A program made the position numbers and the translations under genes. Below are positions 23,959 through 32,666 of a stretch of DNA of 34,114 bases, piece by piece. The notes under the pieces were generated by a model. It was not told the origin of the DNA, searched no databases, and saw only the letters and a program-made list of their open reading frames with translations. Every line of letters starts with the position of its first letter. Position 1 is the stretch's first letter. Origin of the DNA: Rhodobacter sp. (GTDB lineage: Bacteria > Pseudomonadota > Alphaproteobacteria > Rhodobacterales > Rhodobacteraceae). The stretch is from NCBI GenBank assembly GCA_027484985.1, contig JAIXRW010000041.1:1-34114 (forward strand), read 5' to 3'.

Positions 23959-24876
23959 ATGGACAGGGCCGCGCAGGGTATCGTGGCGATCATCTGCGCC
24001 TGCGCGGTCTGGGGGCTGGCGCCGATCTACTATCGGCTGGTGACCGTGCCGCCCATGGAGATGCTTGCGCATCGCACGCTTTGGACGCTGGTGTTCTTTG
24101 GCATCCTGCTGGCAGCGCGGGGGCGGTTCGGGGCGGTTCCGGCGCTTTTGTCGGGGGCGCAGCGGGGGCGGATCTGGCTGGCGGCGGCCATCGTTTCGGT
24201 GAATTGGGGGCTGTTCATCTGGGCGGTGAAGGGCGGCTATGCCATCGAGGCGAGCCTTGGCTATTACATCTTTCCGCTGGTTGCCGTGGTGTTGGGCGTC
24301 ATCGTGCTGGGCGAGCGGCTGAGCCTTGGCCAAGGACTGGCCGTGGCGCTTGCCGCGGCGGCGGTCGCAGTGCTGACATGGGGGCTGGGGGTGGCCCCAT
24401 GGGTGGCGCTGGCACTGGCCTTCACCTTTGCGCCTTATATGCTTATCAAGAAGGGGGTGACGGCCCCTGCCATGGTGTCGGTCACGGCCGAGGTGACGCT
24501 GCTGGCACCCTTTGCGCTGGGCTGGCTGGTGTGGCTGCATCTGGCTGATCCGGCGGGCGGGGCCTTCGGGCGCGACGCGGCGACGACATGGCTGTTGCCT
24601 GTTACGGGGCTGATCACGGGCGGGCCGCTGATCCTGTTTTCATGGGGCGCGCAGCGCGTGCGGCTTTCGACGCTGGGCTTGACGCAATACCTGAACCCCA
24701 CGCTGCAAATGCTTTCGGCAGTGGTAATTTTCGGCGAGCCCTTCACCTTTTGGCACCGGGTCGCCTTTGGCATGATCTGGGCGGGGCTTGCGGCCTATAG
24801 TCTGGAAAGCTGGCGTCAGGACAGGGCGGCGCGCAATGCGCTGGCCAATGCAGCGGCATCGGGGACGGCGCTGTAA
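23959..24876 (+). CDS. rarD: EamA family transporter RarD
   Basis: A 305-residue inner-membrane protein with about ten helices in two EamA halves. RarD hallmarks are visible: an N-terminal GLAPIYYRLV, AHRTLWTL, VNWGLFIWAV, IEASLGYYIFPLV and the second-half LGLTQYLNPTLQMLSAV. GGAGA-type sequence (CGGAGAG) precedes the ATG. RarD belongs to the drug/metabolite transporter superfamily; the name comes from a chloramphenicol-sensitivity association but the physiological substrate is not established. The last 61 bp overlap the 3' end of the opposite-strand LOG gene. Confidence 0.92.
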   Translation: MDRAAQGIVAIICACAVWGLAPIYYRLVTVPPMEMLAHRTLWTLVFFGILLAARGRFGAVPALLSGAQRGRIWLAAAIVSVNWGLFIWAVKGGYAIEASLGYYIFPLVAVVLGVIVLGERLSLGQGLAVALAAAAVAVLTWGLGVAPWVALALAFTFAPYMLIKKGVTAPAMVSVTAEVTLLAPFALGWLVWLHLADPAGGAFGRDAATTWLLPVTGLITGGPLILFSWGAQRVRLSTLGLTQYLNPTLQMLSAVVIFGEPFTFWHRVAFGMIWAGLAAYSLESWRQDRAARNALANAAASGTAL

Positions 24877-25370
24877 TAGCCGCGCATCGTGTCTTCGGCA
24901 AAGCCTTGGGCGATGACATGGTCGGCAAGGGCAAGCAGGGGGTTCCAGTAGCCCTTGGTGTTCAAAAGGAAGATCGGTTTCTGGTGCAGGCCGATCTGGC
25001 GCCATGTCAGCACCTCGAAAAACTCGTCCAGCGAGCCTGCGCCGCCGGGAAGGACGACGATGGCATCCGAATTCATGAACATCACCTTTTTGCGTTCGTG
25101 CATGTCTTCGGTGATGACAAGTTGGCTGAGATCGCGCTTGCCCTTTTCGCGTCCGAGCAGGTGGGTGGGGATGACACCCAGTGTTGCCGCCCCTGACGCC
25201 ATGGCGGAACGCGCCACTTCGCCCATCAGGCCGACATCGCCCGCGCCATAGACCAGCCGCCAGCCATTAGCGGCGATGGATGATCCGAGGGCGCGTGCTT
25301 CGGCGGCATAGGCCGGATCGACGCCGGACCGTGAGCCGCAGAAGACACAGACAGAGCGGAGCGTGGTCAT
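24816..25370 (-). CDS. LOG family protein (TIGR00730, cytokinin riboside 5'-monophosphate phosphoribohydrolase-like)
   Basis: ATG at 25370 (MTTLRSVCVFCGSRSG), with AAGGAA upstream, gives 184 residues, the usual length. The Rossmann-like fold shows VYGAGDVGLMG (40-50), MHERKKVM (90-97) and PGGAGSLDEFFE (108-119), the variant of PGGxGTxxE in which Ser replaces Thr. LOG enzymes release the base from nucleoside 5'-monophosphates; in bacteria related proteins act on AMP or other nucleotides. The gene is divergent from the LysM gene and runs tail to tail into rarD with a 61-bp overlap. Confidence 0.93.
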   Translation of the reverse strand: MTTLRSVCVFCGSRSGVDPAYAAEARALGSSIAANGWRLVYGAGDVGLMGEVARSAMASGAATLGVIPTHLLGREKGKRDLSQLVITEDMHERKKVMFMNSDAIVVLPGGAGSLDEFFEVLTWRQIGLHQKPIFLLNTKGYWNPLLALADHVIAQGFAEDTMRGYYSAVPDAAALASALRAALS

Positions 25371-25476
25371 TTGGGCATGTTTCCTTGGCGGGGATTGCGT
25401 TTGTCCGTGGTATCGGCATTTGATGGCAAAGGAAAGAAGGGCCCGGAAACAGGGCCTGCTGAGCGGGGGAAGGTTC

Positions 25477-26976
25477 ATGGCGGGTTGGTCTGAAATGTCG
25501 GCGGGTCAGCGGGGCGGCGCTGTCGGTGGCGTTGTGGCGGTCGTGGCGCTGCTGTTGTACGGCGCATGGACGGTGCGCGCGAAGCCGCCCGAAGGCGGCG
25601 TTGCGGCGCCTGTGGCAGAGGGTGCTGCGGCAAGCAGCGACGGCGCTGCGCAGGACAAGACAGCGCCGGATACGACCGCGCAGGACTCGGCCGCGCAGGC
25701 GGGCGCTGAACAGACGGGCGCGGCCGACACGGCCACGGCGCCAGCGGCGGATGCAGCGAAAACGGCCGCAGAAGATACGGCTGCGGCGGATACGACTGCG
25801 GCGGATAGTGCGGCGGCAGACACGGCAGCGGCGGATACGGCAGCAGCCGAACCCGCGCCGGCGGCAACCGAACCTGCCCCCGTGGCGGCAGTTGCGCCGC
25901 CAGTCTTTGACCTTGTGCGTGTCGAGCGGGACGGGGCGGCACTGGTGGCCGGAACCGGCGCTGCGGGGGCCACGATCTCGCTTCGCGTGAATGGCGACGA
26001 GATTGTCGCGGTTCCGGCAGATGGCAGCGGCAAGTTCGTGGCGATGTTCAACCTGCCGCCCAGCGAGGCTGCGCGGATGCTTGGGCTTGTCATGGTCATG
26101 CCGGACGGGACCGAGGTTAAGGCGACCCAGACGGTGGCCATTGCGCCAACTGTCGCGCCGGTGGTGGTGGCCGCGGGTGGAACGGAAATCGCCGATACCC
26201 CGGCTGCGGGGGAAACGGCGCCTGCCGCGCTGCTGGTGACGGATCAGGGCGCAAAGGTGCTGCAATCGCAGGACAGCCTGCCCGAGATGGCGCTGAACGT
26301 GACGGTGGACAGCATCAGCTATTCGCCCTCGGGCGATGTGCAACTGGCGGGTCGCGGCGGCGCGGGTGCAGCCGTGCGGGTCTATCTGGATAACAGCCAG
26401 GTCGGGGACGGCGTGGTTGCGGCGGGGGGCGATTGGAGCCTGACGCTGGCAGGGGTAGCGCCCGGCCTTTACACGCTGCGGGTGGACCAGCTGGACCCTG
26501 CGGGCAAGGTGACAAGCCGCTTCGAAACGCCCTTCAAGCGCGAAACGCTCGAGGCGCTGGCCGCAGCTTCGGGCAATGCGGCGGCGCCAGAGGGCGGGAC
26601 GGAAACGCAGGCAGATGCGGGCGCAGATGCGGCTGCGGATACCGGCATGGCGGCGGCAGATGCGGGAACCACGGCAGGGGCCGCAGACACCGATACTGGA
26701 ACGGCCGCCACCGGGACAGCGACAGAGGGTGCGGATACGGCACAGGCGGCCACGGCGGATGCGGCCGCCACGCAACCGGACAGCGCGGCCAGTGCTGATG
26801 CGCCCGCAGCGCCCGTGTCGATTACCGTGCAGCCCGGCTTTACGCTTTGGGCCATCGCGCGCGACACGCTGGGCGAGGGGGTGATGTATGTGCAGGTGTT
26901 CGAGGCGAACAAGGCACAGATCAAAGACCCGAACCTGATCTATCCCGGACAGGTGTTCACCATCCCCAAACCCTAA
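25477..26976 (+). CDS. LysM domain envelope protein with Ala/Asp-rich linkers
   Basis: ATG at 25477 (MAGWSEMSAGQRGG) follows GGGGGAAGG and is preferred over an upstream in-frame ATG at 25423 without a ribosome-binding site. The 499-residue product has one membrane helix (about 12-30, GGVVAVVALLLYGAWTV), then an Ala/Asp/Thr-rich linker with repeated AADTAAAD units. Two beta-rich segments resembling Ig-like folds follow (FDLVRVERDGAALVAGTG... and VDSISYSPSGDVQLAGRG...). After a second Ala/Thr-rich linker comes a C-terminal LysM domain (about 446-497; TLWAIARDTLGEGVMYVQVF, ending YPGQVFTIPKP). LysM binds peptidoglycan, so the protein probably spans from inner membrane to cell wall. Confidence 0.88.
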   Translation: MAGWSEMSAGQRGGAVGGVVAVVALLLYGAWTVRAKPPEGGVAAPVAEGAAASSDGAAQDKTAPDTTAQDSAAQAGAEQTGAADTATAPAADAAKTAAEDTAAADTTAADSAAADTAAADTAAAEPAPAATEPAPVAAVAPPVFDLVRVERDGAALVAGTGAAGATISLRVNGDEIVAVPADGSGKFVAMFNLPPSEAARMLGLVMVMPDGTEVKATQTVAIAPTVAPVVVAAGGTEIADTPAAGETAPAALLVTDQGAKVLQSQDSLPEMALNVTVDSISYSPSGDVQLAGRGGAGAAVRVYLDNSQVGDGVVAAGGDWSLTLAGVAPGLYTLRVDQLDPAGKVTSRFETPFKRETLEALAAASGNAAAPEGGTETQADAGADAAADTGMAAADAGTTAGAADTDTGTAATGTATEGADTAQAATADAAATQPDSAASADAPAAPVSITVQPGFTLWAIARDTLGEGVMYVQVFEANKAQIKDPNLIYPGQVFTIPKP

Positions 26977-26995
26977 GGCCTGGTTGGCCTATGCC

Positions 26996-27019
26996 GGGGC
27001 GCACAGGGTAGTGTGCCCC
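26996..27019 (+). terminator. Possible hairpin terminator after LysM gene
   Basis: GGGGCGCAC (26996-27004) pairs with GTGTGCCCC (27011-27019), with one G-U pair and a 6-nt loop, 20 nt after the LysM stop. No T-run follows, so termination is uncertain. Confidence 0.35.
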
Positions 27020-27080
27020 GCGCGCACTGGTCAAAGGCGGGGGCAAGGCTTAGGAAGGGCACCGACAAGGAGCCCTTCCC

Positions 27081-28910
27081 ATGCGCCGCATGACCATTAC
27101 GACCGACGAGAAACCCTCGAATGGCTGGCAGACCATCCGGCGGGTGCTGCCCTATCTTTGGCCTGATGGCGAGGGATGGGTGAAGCGGCGGGTGGTGATC
27201 TCGCTGATTATGCTGGTTGCGGCCAAGATCGTTTCGGTTTCGACCCCGTTCCTTTACAAAGAGGCGGTGGACGCGCTGGCGGGTGACAAGCCCACGGGGG
27301 CGGCGCTGCTGGGCCTGACGGCGGCGGGGCTGACGGTGGCCTATGGCATCGCACGGTTGGGCAACACGGCCTTTCAGGAACTGCGGGACGCTATCTTTGT
27401 TCGGGTGGGGCAAAGGGCGCTGCGCAAGCTTGCGCTTGAGACCTTTGAGCATATCCACGCGCTTTCCTTGCGCTATCACATCACCCGCAAAACGGGCGGG
27501 CTGAGCCGGATCATCGAACGCGGGGTGAAGGGCGTCGATTTCCTGTTGCGGTTCATGATCTTTTCGATCGGGCCGCTGATTCTGGAACTGGCCATGGTGG
27601 CGGGCATCTTCGCATGGGTCTTTGGCTGGCAGTATTCGGTTGTGGTGATCGTGGTGATCACGATCTATGTGCTGTTCACCTTTCGCGTCACCGAATGGCG
27701 GGTGAAAATCCGGCGCGAAATGAACGATCAGGATACGGATGCGAACCAGAAGGCCATCGACAGCCTGCTGAACTATGAAACGGTGAAGTATTTCAACGCT
27801 GAAAAGCGTGAAGCCGCGCGGTATGACTATGCGATGGAACGCTATGAAACGGCGGCGGTGAAAACCGGACAGTCGCTTTCTTTCCTGAATGCGGGGCAGG
27901 CTTTCCTGATCACCGTGGGACTGGTCATCGTGATGGTGATGGCCGCGAAGGGGGTCGAGGCCAAGCAGTTGACGGTTGGCGATTTCGTCATGGTCAATGC
28001 CTATATGATCCAGATCACCATGCCGCTGAACTTTCTGGGCACGGTTTACCGCGAGATCCGGCAGGCGCTGGTGGATATGGGCGAGATGTTCGGGCTTTTG
28101 TCGCAACCGGCCGAGGTGGTTGATGCGCCGGATGCCAAGCCGCTGGTCGTGCACGGCGGCGCGGTCGCGTTCGAGGCGGTGGAATTCGGCTATGATGCGG
28201 CGCGGCCGATTCTGAAAGGGATTTCGCTTTCCGTGGGGGCGGGCCAGCGCGTGGCGCTGGTAGGCCCGAGCGGTTCGGGCAAATCGACCATCGGGCGGCT
28301 GTTGTTCCGGTTCTATGACATCAATGGCGGGGCGATCCGCATCGACGGGCAGGATATCCGCGATGTGACGCAGTCCAGTTTGCATGCGCGGATCGGGGTG
28401 GTCCCGCAGGATACGGTGCTGTTCAACGATACCGTGCGCTACAACATCGCCTATGGCCGCGACGGGGCCACGCAGGACGAGATCGAAGCGGCGGCGCGGG
28501 CGGCGAAAATCCACGATTTCATCGTATCGCTGCCGGAAGGCTACGAGACCAAGGTGGGCGAGCGCGGTCTGAAACTTTCGGGCGGCGAGAAGCAGCGGGT
28601 GGGCATTGCGCGGACCCTGTTGAAAGACCCCCCGATCCTGATTCTGGACGAGGCGACAAGCGCGCTTGACACCCAGACCGAGCGCGACATCCAGGACAGC
28701 TTGCGCGAGATGGGGCAGGGGCGGACGGTGATTACCATCGCGCACCGGCTTTCGACCATCGCGGACGCCGATATGATCGTGGTGCTCGAGGCGGGTCGGA
28801 TCGTCGAACGCGGAACGCATGACGAACTTATCGCGAACCAAGGGCGATATGCCGCCATGTGGGCGCGGCAATCGGCCGAGGAAGAGGATGGATCGCTGGC
28901 GGCGGAATGA
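27081..28910 (+). CDS. Atm1-type ABC exporter (ATP-binding and permease fusion)
   Basis: ATG at 27081 follows AAGGAG (27067-27072). The 609-residue half-transporter has an N-terminal six-helix membrane domain (about 35-330) with the Atm1/HMT1 hallmark NYETVKYFN (231-239). The ATPase domain shows Walker A GPSGSGKST (395-403), signature LSGGEKQR (498-505) and Walker B with D-loop ILILDEATSALD (518-529). It works as a homodimer. Mitochondrial Atm1 and its alphaproteobacterial relatives export glutathione-linked sulfur or metal compounds connected with Fe-S cluster assembly and metal resistance. No Fe-S or metal genes are beside it here. Confidence 0.93.
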   Translation: MRRMTITTDEKPSNGWQTIRRVLPYLWPDGEGWVKRRVVISLIMLVAAKIVSVSTPFLYKEAVDALAGDKPTGAALLGLTAAGLTVAYGIARLGNTAFQELRDAIFVRVGQRALRKLALETFEHIHALSLRYHITRKTGGLSRIIERGVKGVDFLLRFMIFSIGPLILELAMVAGIFAWVFGWQYSVVVIVVITIYVLFTFRVTEWRVKIRREMNDQDTDANQKAIDSLLNYETVKYFNAEKREAARYDYAMERYETAAVKTGQSLSFLNAGQAFLITVGLVIVMVMAAKGVEAKQLTVGDFVMVNAYMIQITMPLNFLGTVYREIRQALVDMGEMFGLLSQPAEVVDAPDAKPLVVHGGAVAFEAVEFGYDAARPILKGISLSVGAGQRVALVGPSGSGKSTIGRLLFRFYDINGGAIRIDGQDIRDVTQSSLHARIGVVPQDTVLFNDTVRYNIAYGRDGATQDEIEAAARAAKIHDFIVSLPEGYETKVGERGLKLSGGEKQRVGIARTLLKDPPILILDEATSALDTQTERDIQDSLREMGQGRTVITIAHRLSTIADADMIVVLEAGRIVERGTHDELIANQGRYAAMWARQSAEEEDGSLAAE

Positions 28911-28926
28911 CCGCCGCCCGACGCCG

Positions 28927-30348
28927 TTAGCCGACCTTGACCAGCGTGATTGAAGCCGGATCGAGATTGGACGAGCCGGTGATCAGACAGAAATCGGTGC
29001 CGTCGAGGCGGATCATCGTCTGGTTCTTGGCTGCGTCATAGACGGCCGCGACAACGGGCGCGGTGTTGCCGGTCCATTCAATACGGATCGTATCACCCTG
29101 TTCGTAATCGGTAATCTGCGACAGGCTGTTAGTGGCGTCTTCCTCATGCAGGAGGAAACTGTCATTGCCCGCACCGCCCGAGAGCGTATCGCCCTCGCCG
29201 CCCAGAAGCGTGTCATGCCCGTCCCCGCCCGAAAGCGAGTCGCGCCCGTCAACATCGGTAGCGCCGGTCGCGTTGGCGTGGGTGGCGTCATAGCCCGACA
29301 GGAAATCATTCCCGTCATCGCCTGACAGCGTGTCGGACCCGAGCCCGCCGGTCAGGGTGTCATTCTCGTCCCCGCCCGAAAGGCTGTCATTGCCGGTGCC
29401 GCCATCGACAAGGTCAAAGCCGCCATCGCCCCTTAGGGTGTCATTGTCGGCGCCGCCCCAGACCGTGTCATCGCCCAGCCCGCCAATAGCCAGATCATTG
29501 CCGGTGCCGCCATCGATCGAGTCGTCGCCGCCATCACCGCCAAGGCTGTCATTTCCGGTTGCCCCGAGCAGGGTGTCATCGCCATCGCCGCCGCTGACAA
29601 GGTCATTGCCGTCGCCGCCATCGGAACTGTCTTCGCCCTTGGCGCCAAGCAGCGTGTCATTGCCCGCCCCGCCGACCAGAAGGTCGGCCCCGTCGCCGGC
29701 ATCGATGCTGTCATTGCCGCCATCGCCGCCAAGGCTGTCATTGCCGGTGCCGCCCGACAGGGTATCGGCGCTGTCGCCGCCGGCAAAGGTATCATTGCCC
29801 GTGCCGCCATAAAGCGCATCGGCGCCCGTGCCGCCATCAAGGCCATCATTTCCTGCGCCGCCATGCAGATGGTCGCCGCCCGTGCCACCCGAGAGCGTGT
29901 CATCGCCAAGGCCGCCATGCAGGAAATCGTCGCCGTCATCGCCGGTCATGCCGTCATTGCCTGCGCCGCCAAAAGCGATGTCGTCGCCATCGTTCAGGGT
30001 CAGGCTGTCGTTGCCGTCACCGCCCGTGGCCCAGTCGTCACCGCCCGAGGCGCTCAGCGTGTCGTCGCCCTGTTCAAGGATCCAGGCGCTGTCGGTCTGG
30101 GTGGGGGTGGCGGTTTCCGCATCGGCGCCGGTGGTGCCGTTGATCACGCCGGAATAGGCGGTTTCGTCAAACAGCGCATTTGCGTCGGGATCGCCAGTTT
30201 CGCTTTTCTCGCCTGCCAGACCTTCGGTCGGCAGATAGCCGTCATCGGGGTTGGGCGTATCGGTCGTATCGGTCGAACTGTCCTGCGGAAGCAGGTTGTA
30301 GGTCGCGATGCCCGCGAACAGCAACGGCCAGATCAGGAATTGCAGCAT
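28927..30348 (-). CDS. RTX calcium-binding repeat protein with N-terminal hydrophobic segment
   Basis: ATG at 30348 is preferred (AAGGTG upstream); a GTG directly before it could add one residue. The 473-residue protein starts with MLQFLIWPLLFAGIATYNLL, a membrane anchor or uncleaved signal. An acidic Thr/Asp-rich linker follows, then a long run of RTX nonapeptides (GGxGNDxLx; about residues 85-390). The C-terminal domain contains ITDYEQGDTIRIEWTG and MIRLDGTDFCLI. An N-terminal hydrophobic helix is unusual for type I-secreted RTX proteins, which carry C-terminal signals. Repeats here are more diverged than in the giant RTX gene at the window start. Function is unknown; Ca2+ binding is inferred from the repeats. 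Confidence 0.9.
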   Translation of the reverse strand: MLQFLIWPLLFAGIATYNLLPQDSSTDTTDTPNPDDGYLPTEGLAGEKSETGDPDANALFDETAYSGVINGTTGADAETATPTQTDSAWILEQGDDTLSASGGDDWATGGDGNDSLTLNDGDDIAFGGAGNDGMTGDDGDDFLHGGLGDDTLSGGTGGDHLHGGAGNDGLDGGTGADALYGGTGNDTFAGGDSADTLSGGTGNDSLGGDGGNDSIDAGDGADLLVGGAGNDTLLGAKGEDSSDGGDGNDLVSGGDGDDTLLGATGNDSLGGDGGDDSIDGGTGNDLAIGGLGDDTVWGGADNDTLRGDGGFDLVDGGTGNDSLSGGDENDTLTGGLGSDTLSGDDGNDFLSGYDATHANATGATDVDGRDSLSGGDGHDTLLGGEGDTLSGGAGNDSFLLHEEDATNSLSQITDYEQGDTIRIEWTGNTAPVVAAVYDAAKNQTMIRLDGTDFCLITGSSNLDPASITLVKVG

Positions 30349-30519
30349 CACGCACCTTGGAAACTTGTACTATGCGGCAAGGTAGCGTGACGGAATGGTA
30401 AAATCTTGGCGCTTTCGTGGTGACGATGCGACAGGGCCGGTTGCAGCACGATGGGCGGTGCGGGCTTGGCAAGGAAACCCGCTTGCGTGTAAGACGGGGC
30501 AAAAGGACTGGAGAGGCCC

Positions 30520-31206
30520 GTGAGCAATCCCGACAGTTTCATCGACGAGGTGACGGAAGAGGTCCGCCGCGACCGGCTTTTCGCCATGTTCCGCAAATAC
30601 GGCTGGATCGGGATCGTGGCGGTGATCTTCATCGTCGGCGGTGCAGCGGTCAACGAATGGCGCAAGGCGCAAACATTGGCGCGGGCCGAAGCCTTTGGTG
30701 ACGCGGTGCTTGAGGCACTTGATACCGGCGGCACGGAAGAGCGCCGCGCCGCACTTGGCGCGATCGGCGCGGATGGCGACCAGAAGGCGGTGTTGCAACT
30801 GCTGCTGGCATCGGACCCGGATACGGACCGTGCGGCCACCGTGGCGGCCTTGCAGACGCTCGAAGCCGATGCGACCCAGCCGCAAAGCTATCGCGATCTT
30901 GCAACCTTGCGCCGCGTGATCGTGCAGGGGGCCGAAGCGCCCGTGGCCGACCGCCGCGCCGCGCTGGACCCGATTGCCGCGCCGGGCCGTCCGTTCCGCA
31001 CGCTGGCGCTGGAACAACTGGCCTATCTGCTGGTTGAGGAGAAAAAGACCGATGAAGCGGTCAAGGCCTTGCAGGCCTTGATGCAGGATCAGGAAGCGCC
31101 TGCGGGCCTTCGGTCGCGCGCCGAACAGATGGTGGTGGCGCTTGGCGGTGTGGTGCAGCCAAGCACCGCGCCGCAGCCCGGAGCCGCACAGGATGACGCT
31201 GGCTAA
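30520..31206 (+). CDS. YfgM-like tetratricopeptide-type membrane protein
   Basis: The GTG start at 30520 has GGAGAGG closely upstream. The 228-residue protein has a cytoplasmic N-terminus (MSNPDSFIDEVTEEVRRDRL), one membrane helix (about 28-45, GWIGIVAVIFIVGGAAV) and an Ala-rich helical periplasmic domain resembling the TPR_21/YfgM family. In E. coli YfgM sits at the SecYEG translocon with PpiD. The gene order yfgM-bamB-der, seen here too, is widely conserved and supports the assignment. A Pro/Ala/Gln-rich tail ends the protein. Confidence 0.88.
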   Translation: MSNPDSFIDEVTEEVRRDRLFAMFRKYGWIGIVAVIFIVGGAAVNEWRKAQTLARAEAFGDAVLEALDTGGTEERRAALGAIGADGDQKAVLQLLLASDPDTDRAATVAALQTLEADATQPQSYRDLATLRRVIVQGAEAPVADRRAALDPIAAPGRPFRTLALEQLAYLLVEEKKTDEAVKALQALMQDQEAPAGLRSRAEQMVVALGGVVQPSTAPQPGAAQDDAG

Positions 31207-31316
31207 GGCGGCAGGCCGAGGTTGGTAGCCACGGTCGAAAGCCGGGGCTGGAAGGCCGGAGCCATCCCCGTGGGGGACAGCGACCGGCAGGGTAGGAAGA
31301 TGGGGGCCGTGGCGTG

Positions 31317-32618
31317 ATGCGACAGGTAAACGGGGCGGTCATGGCGTTTGCACTGGTGGCGGCACTGGCCGGCTGCGAGCGCGAGCTGGTCTTGCCGGGC
31401 GAGCGGTTGCCGGTGCGGGCTGACGCTGTGGCCGAGGCGGGGCAAGCGGCGGCGCCCATCAGCCTGCCTGCTGCCGTGGCGAATGCGGACTGGACCCATC
31501 GCGGCGGCACGGCGCGCCATGCCGGACCCCATGGCGTGCTTTCTGCTGCGCCGCAACTGGTCTGGTCGGTCGGGATCGGGCAGGGCGACAGCCGCAAGAA
31601 CCGCATTTCGGCGGCGCCGGTGGTGGCGGATGGCCGGGTCTTTACGATGGACAGCGAAGCGCGGGTGCAGGCCACCAGCACGGCGGGCGCGGTGCTGTGG
31701 ACTGCCGATCTGACCGCGAGCTTTGACCGCGATGGCGGTATTTCGGGCGGCGGGATCGCCGTGGGCGGCGGCGTCGTCTATGCCGCAACCGGCTATGGCG
31801 AGTTGGTGGCGCTGAAGGCCGATACCGGCGGGGTCATCTGGCGGCAACGGCTTGACAGCCCTGTGACGGGCGCGCCTGCGGTGGAAGGCGGGATCGTCTA
31901 TGCCGTGGGGCGCGACGGGTCGGGCTGGGCGGTCAAGGCCGATACGGGCCGCGTGATGTGGACGGTGGCGGGGCCGGTCGGCGCAAGCGGCATGGTCGGC
32001 GCGGCTGGCCCGACGGTGACGGATACGCTGGTGCTGTTTCCCTTTGCCAGTGGCGGCCTGACCGCAGCCTTGAAGCAGAGCGGCGTGCAGGTCTGGCAGG
32101 CGCCGGTGACGGGGCAGCGTCTGGGCCGCGCCTATGGCGGGGTCACCGATATTACCGGCGATGCCGTCGCGATGGGCGAGCGCACCTATGTCGGCACGGC
32201 CTCGGGGCGGACGGCGGCGCTTGATACGTCAAGCGGCGAACGGGTCTGGACGGCGGTGGAAGGGGCGATGAACCCGCCTTTGGTGGTGGGTGGATCGGTC
32301 TTTGTGGTGAATGACGAGAACCGTCTGGTGCGGCTTGATGCCGAAACGGGCGCGGAAATCTGGGCCGTGGCGATGCCCTATTTCACTGCCGAAAAGGCCA
32401 AGCGTCACAAGGCCATCGTGCCGCTGTTCGGGCCGGTGCTGGCGGGCGGGCGGCTGGCGGTTGCCTCGGGCGACGGAGAGTTGCGGCTGTTTGACCCTGC
32501 GGATGGATCGCTTCTGGGCGGGGCCGTCATTCCCGGCGGGGCGGCGGCGGCACCTGCCCTGGCGGGGGGCATGCTGTTCGTCGTTGGCGCCAAGGGGCAA
32601 CTTCACGCTTTCCGTTGA
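31317..32618 (+). CDS. bamB: BamB-like outer-membrane assembly lipoprotein (PQQ-type beta-propeller)
   Basis: The ATG at 31317 is chosen; a GTG directly before it and an ATG at 31341 are alternatives, and the ribosome-binding site is weak. The 433-residue protein begins with a lipoprotein signal (MRQVNGAVMAFALVAALAGC, Cys20 lipidated). Repeated propeller blades follow with patterns such as VFTMDSEARVQATST, GVVYAATGYGELVALKADTG, FVVNDENRLVRLDAETG and MLFVVGAKGQLHAF. BamB helps insert beta-barrel proteins in the outer membrane as part of the BAM complex. Position between a YfgM-like gene and der matches the conserved order. The 110-bp gap before it contains a short CCCC/GGGG stem but no gene. 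Confidence 0.88.
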   Translation: MRQVNGAVMAFALVAALAGCERELVLPGERLPVRADAVAEAGQAAAPISLPAAVANADWTHRGGTARHAGPHGVLSAAPQLVWSVGIGQGDSRKNRISAAPVVADGRVFTMDSEARVQATSTAGAVLWTADLTASFDRDGGISGGGIAVGGGVVYAATGYGELVALKADTGGVIWRQRLDSPVTGAPAVEGGIVYAVGRDGSGWAVKADTGRVMWTVAGPVGASGMVGAAGPTVTDTLVLFPFASGGLTAALKQSGVQVWQAPVTGQRLGRAYGGVTDITGDAVAMGERTYVGTASGRTAALDTSSGERVWTAVEGAMNPPLVVGGSVFVVNDENRLVRLDAETGAEIWAVAMPYFTAEKAKRHKAIVPLFGPVLAGGRLAVASGDGELRLFDPADGSLLGGAVIPGGAAAAPALAGGMLFVVGAKGQLHAFR

Positions 32619-32666
32619 CGCCTGACACGTGTAAGCGGGCGGCTTGCGTTTACGTAGGACCGGAAC

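Noticed and set aside
26973..28871. 632-codon minus-strand frame opposite the Atm1-type exporter
   Set aside because: The plus strand has all ABC motifs in order; the minus frame is rich in His/Arg/Asp and has no domain.
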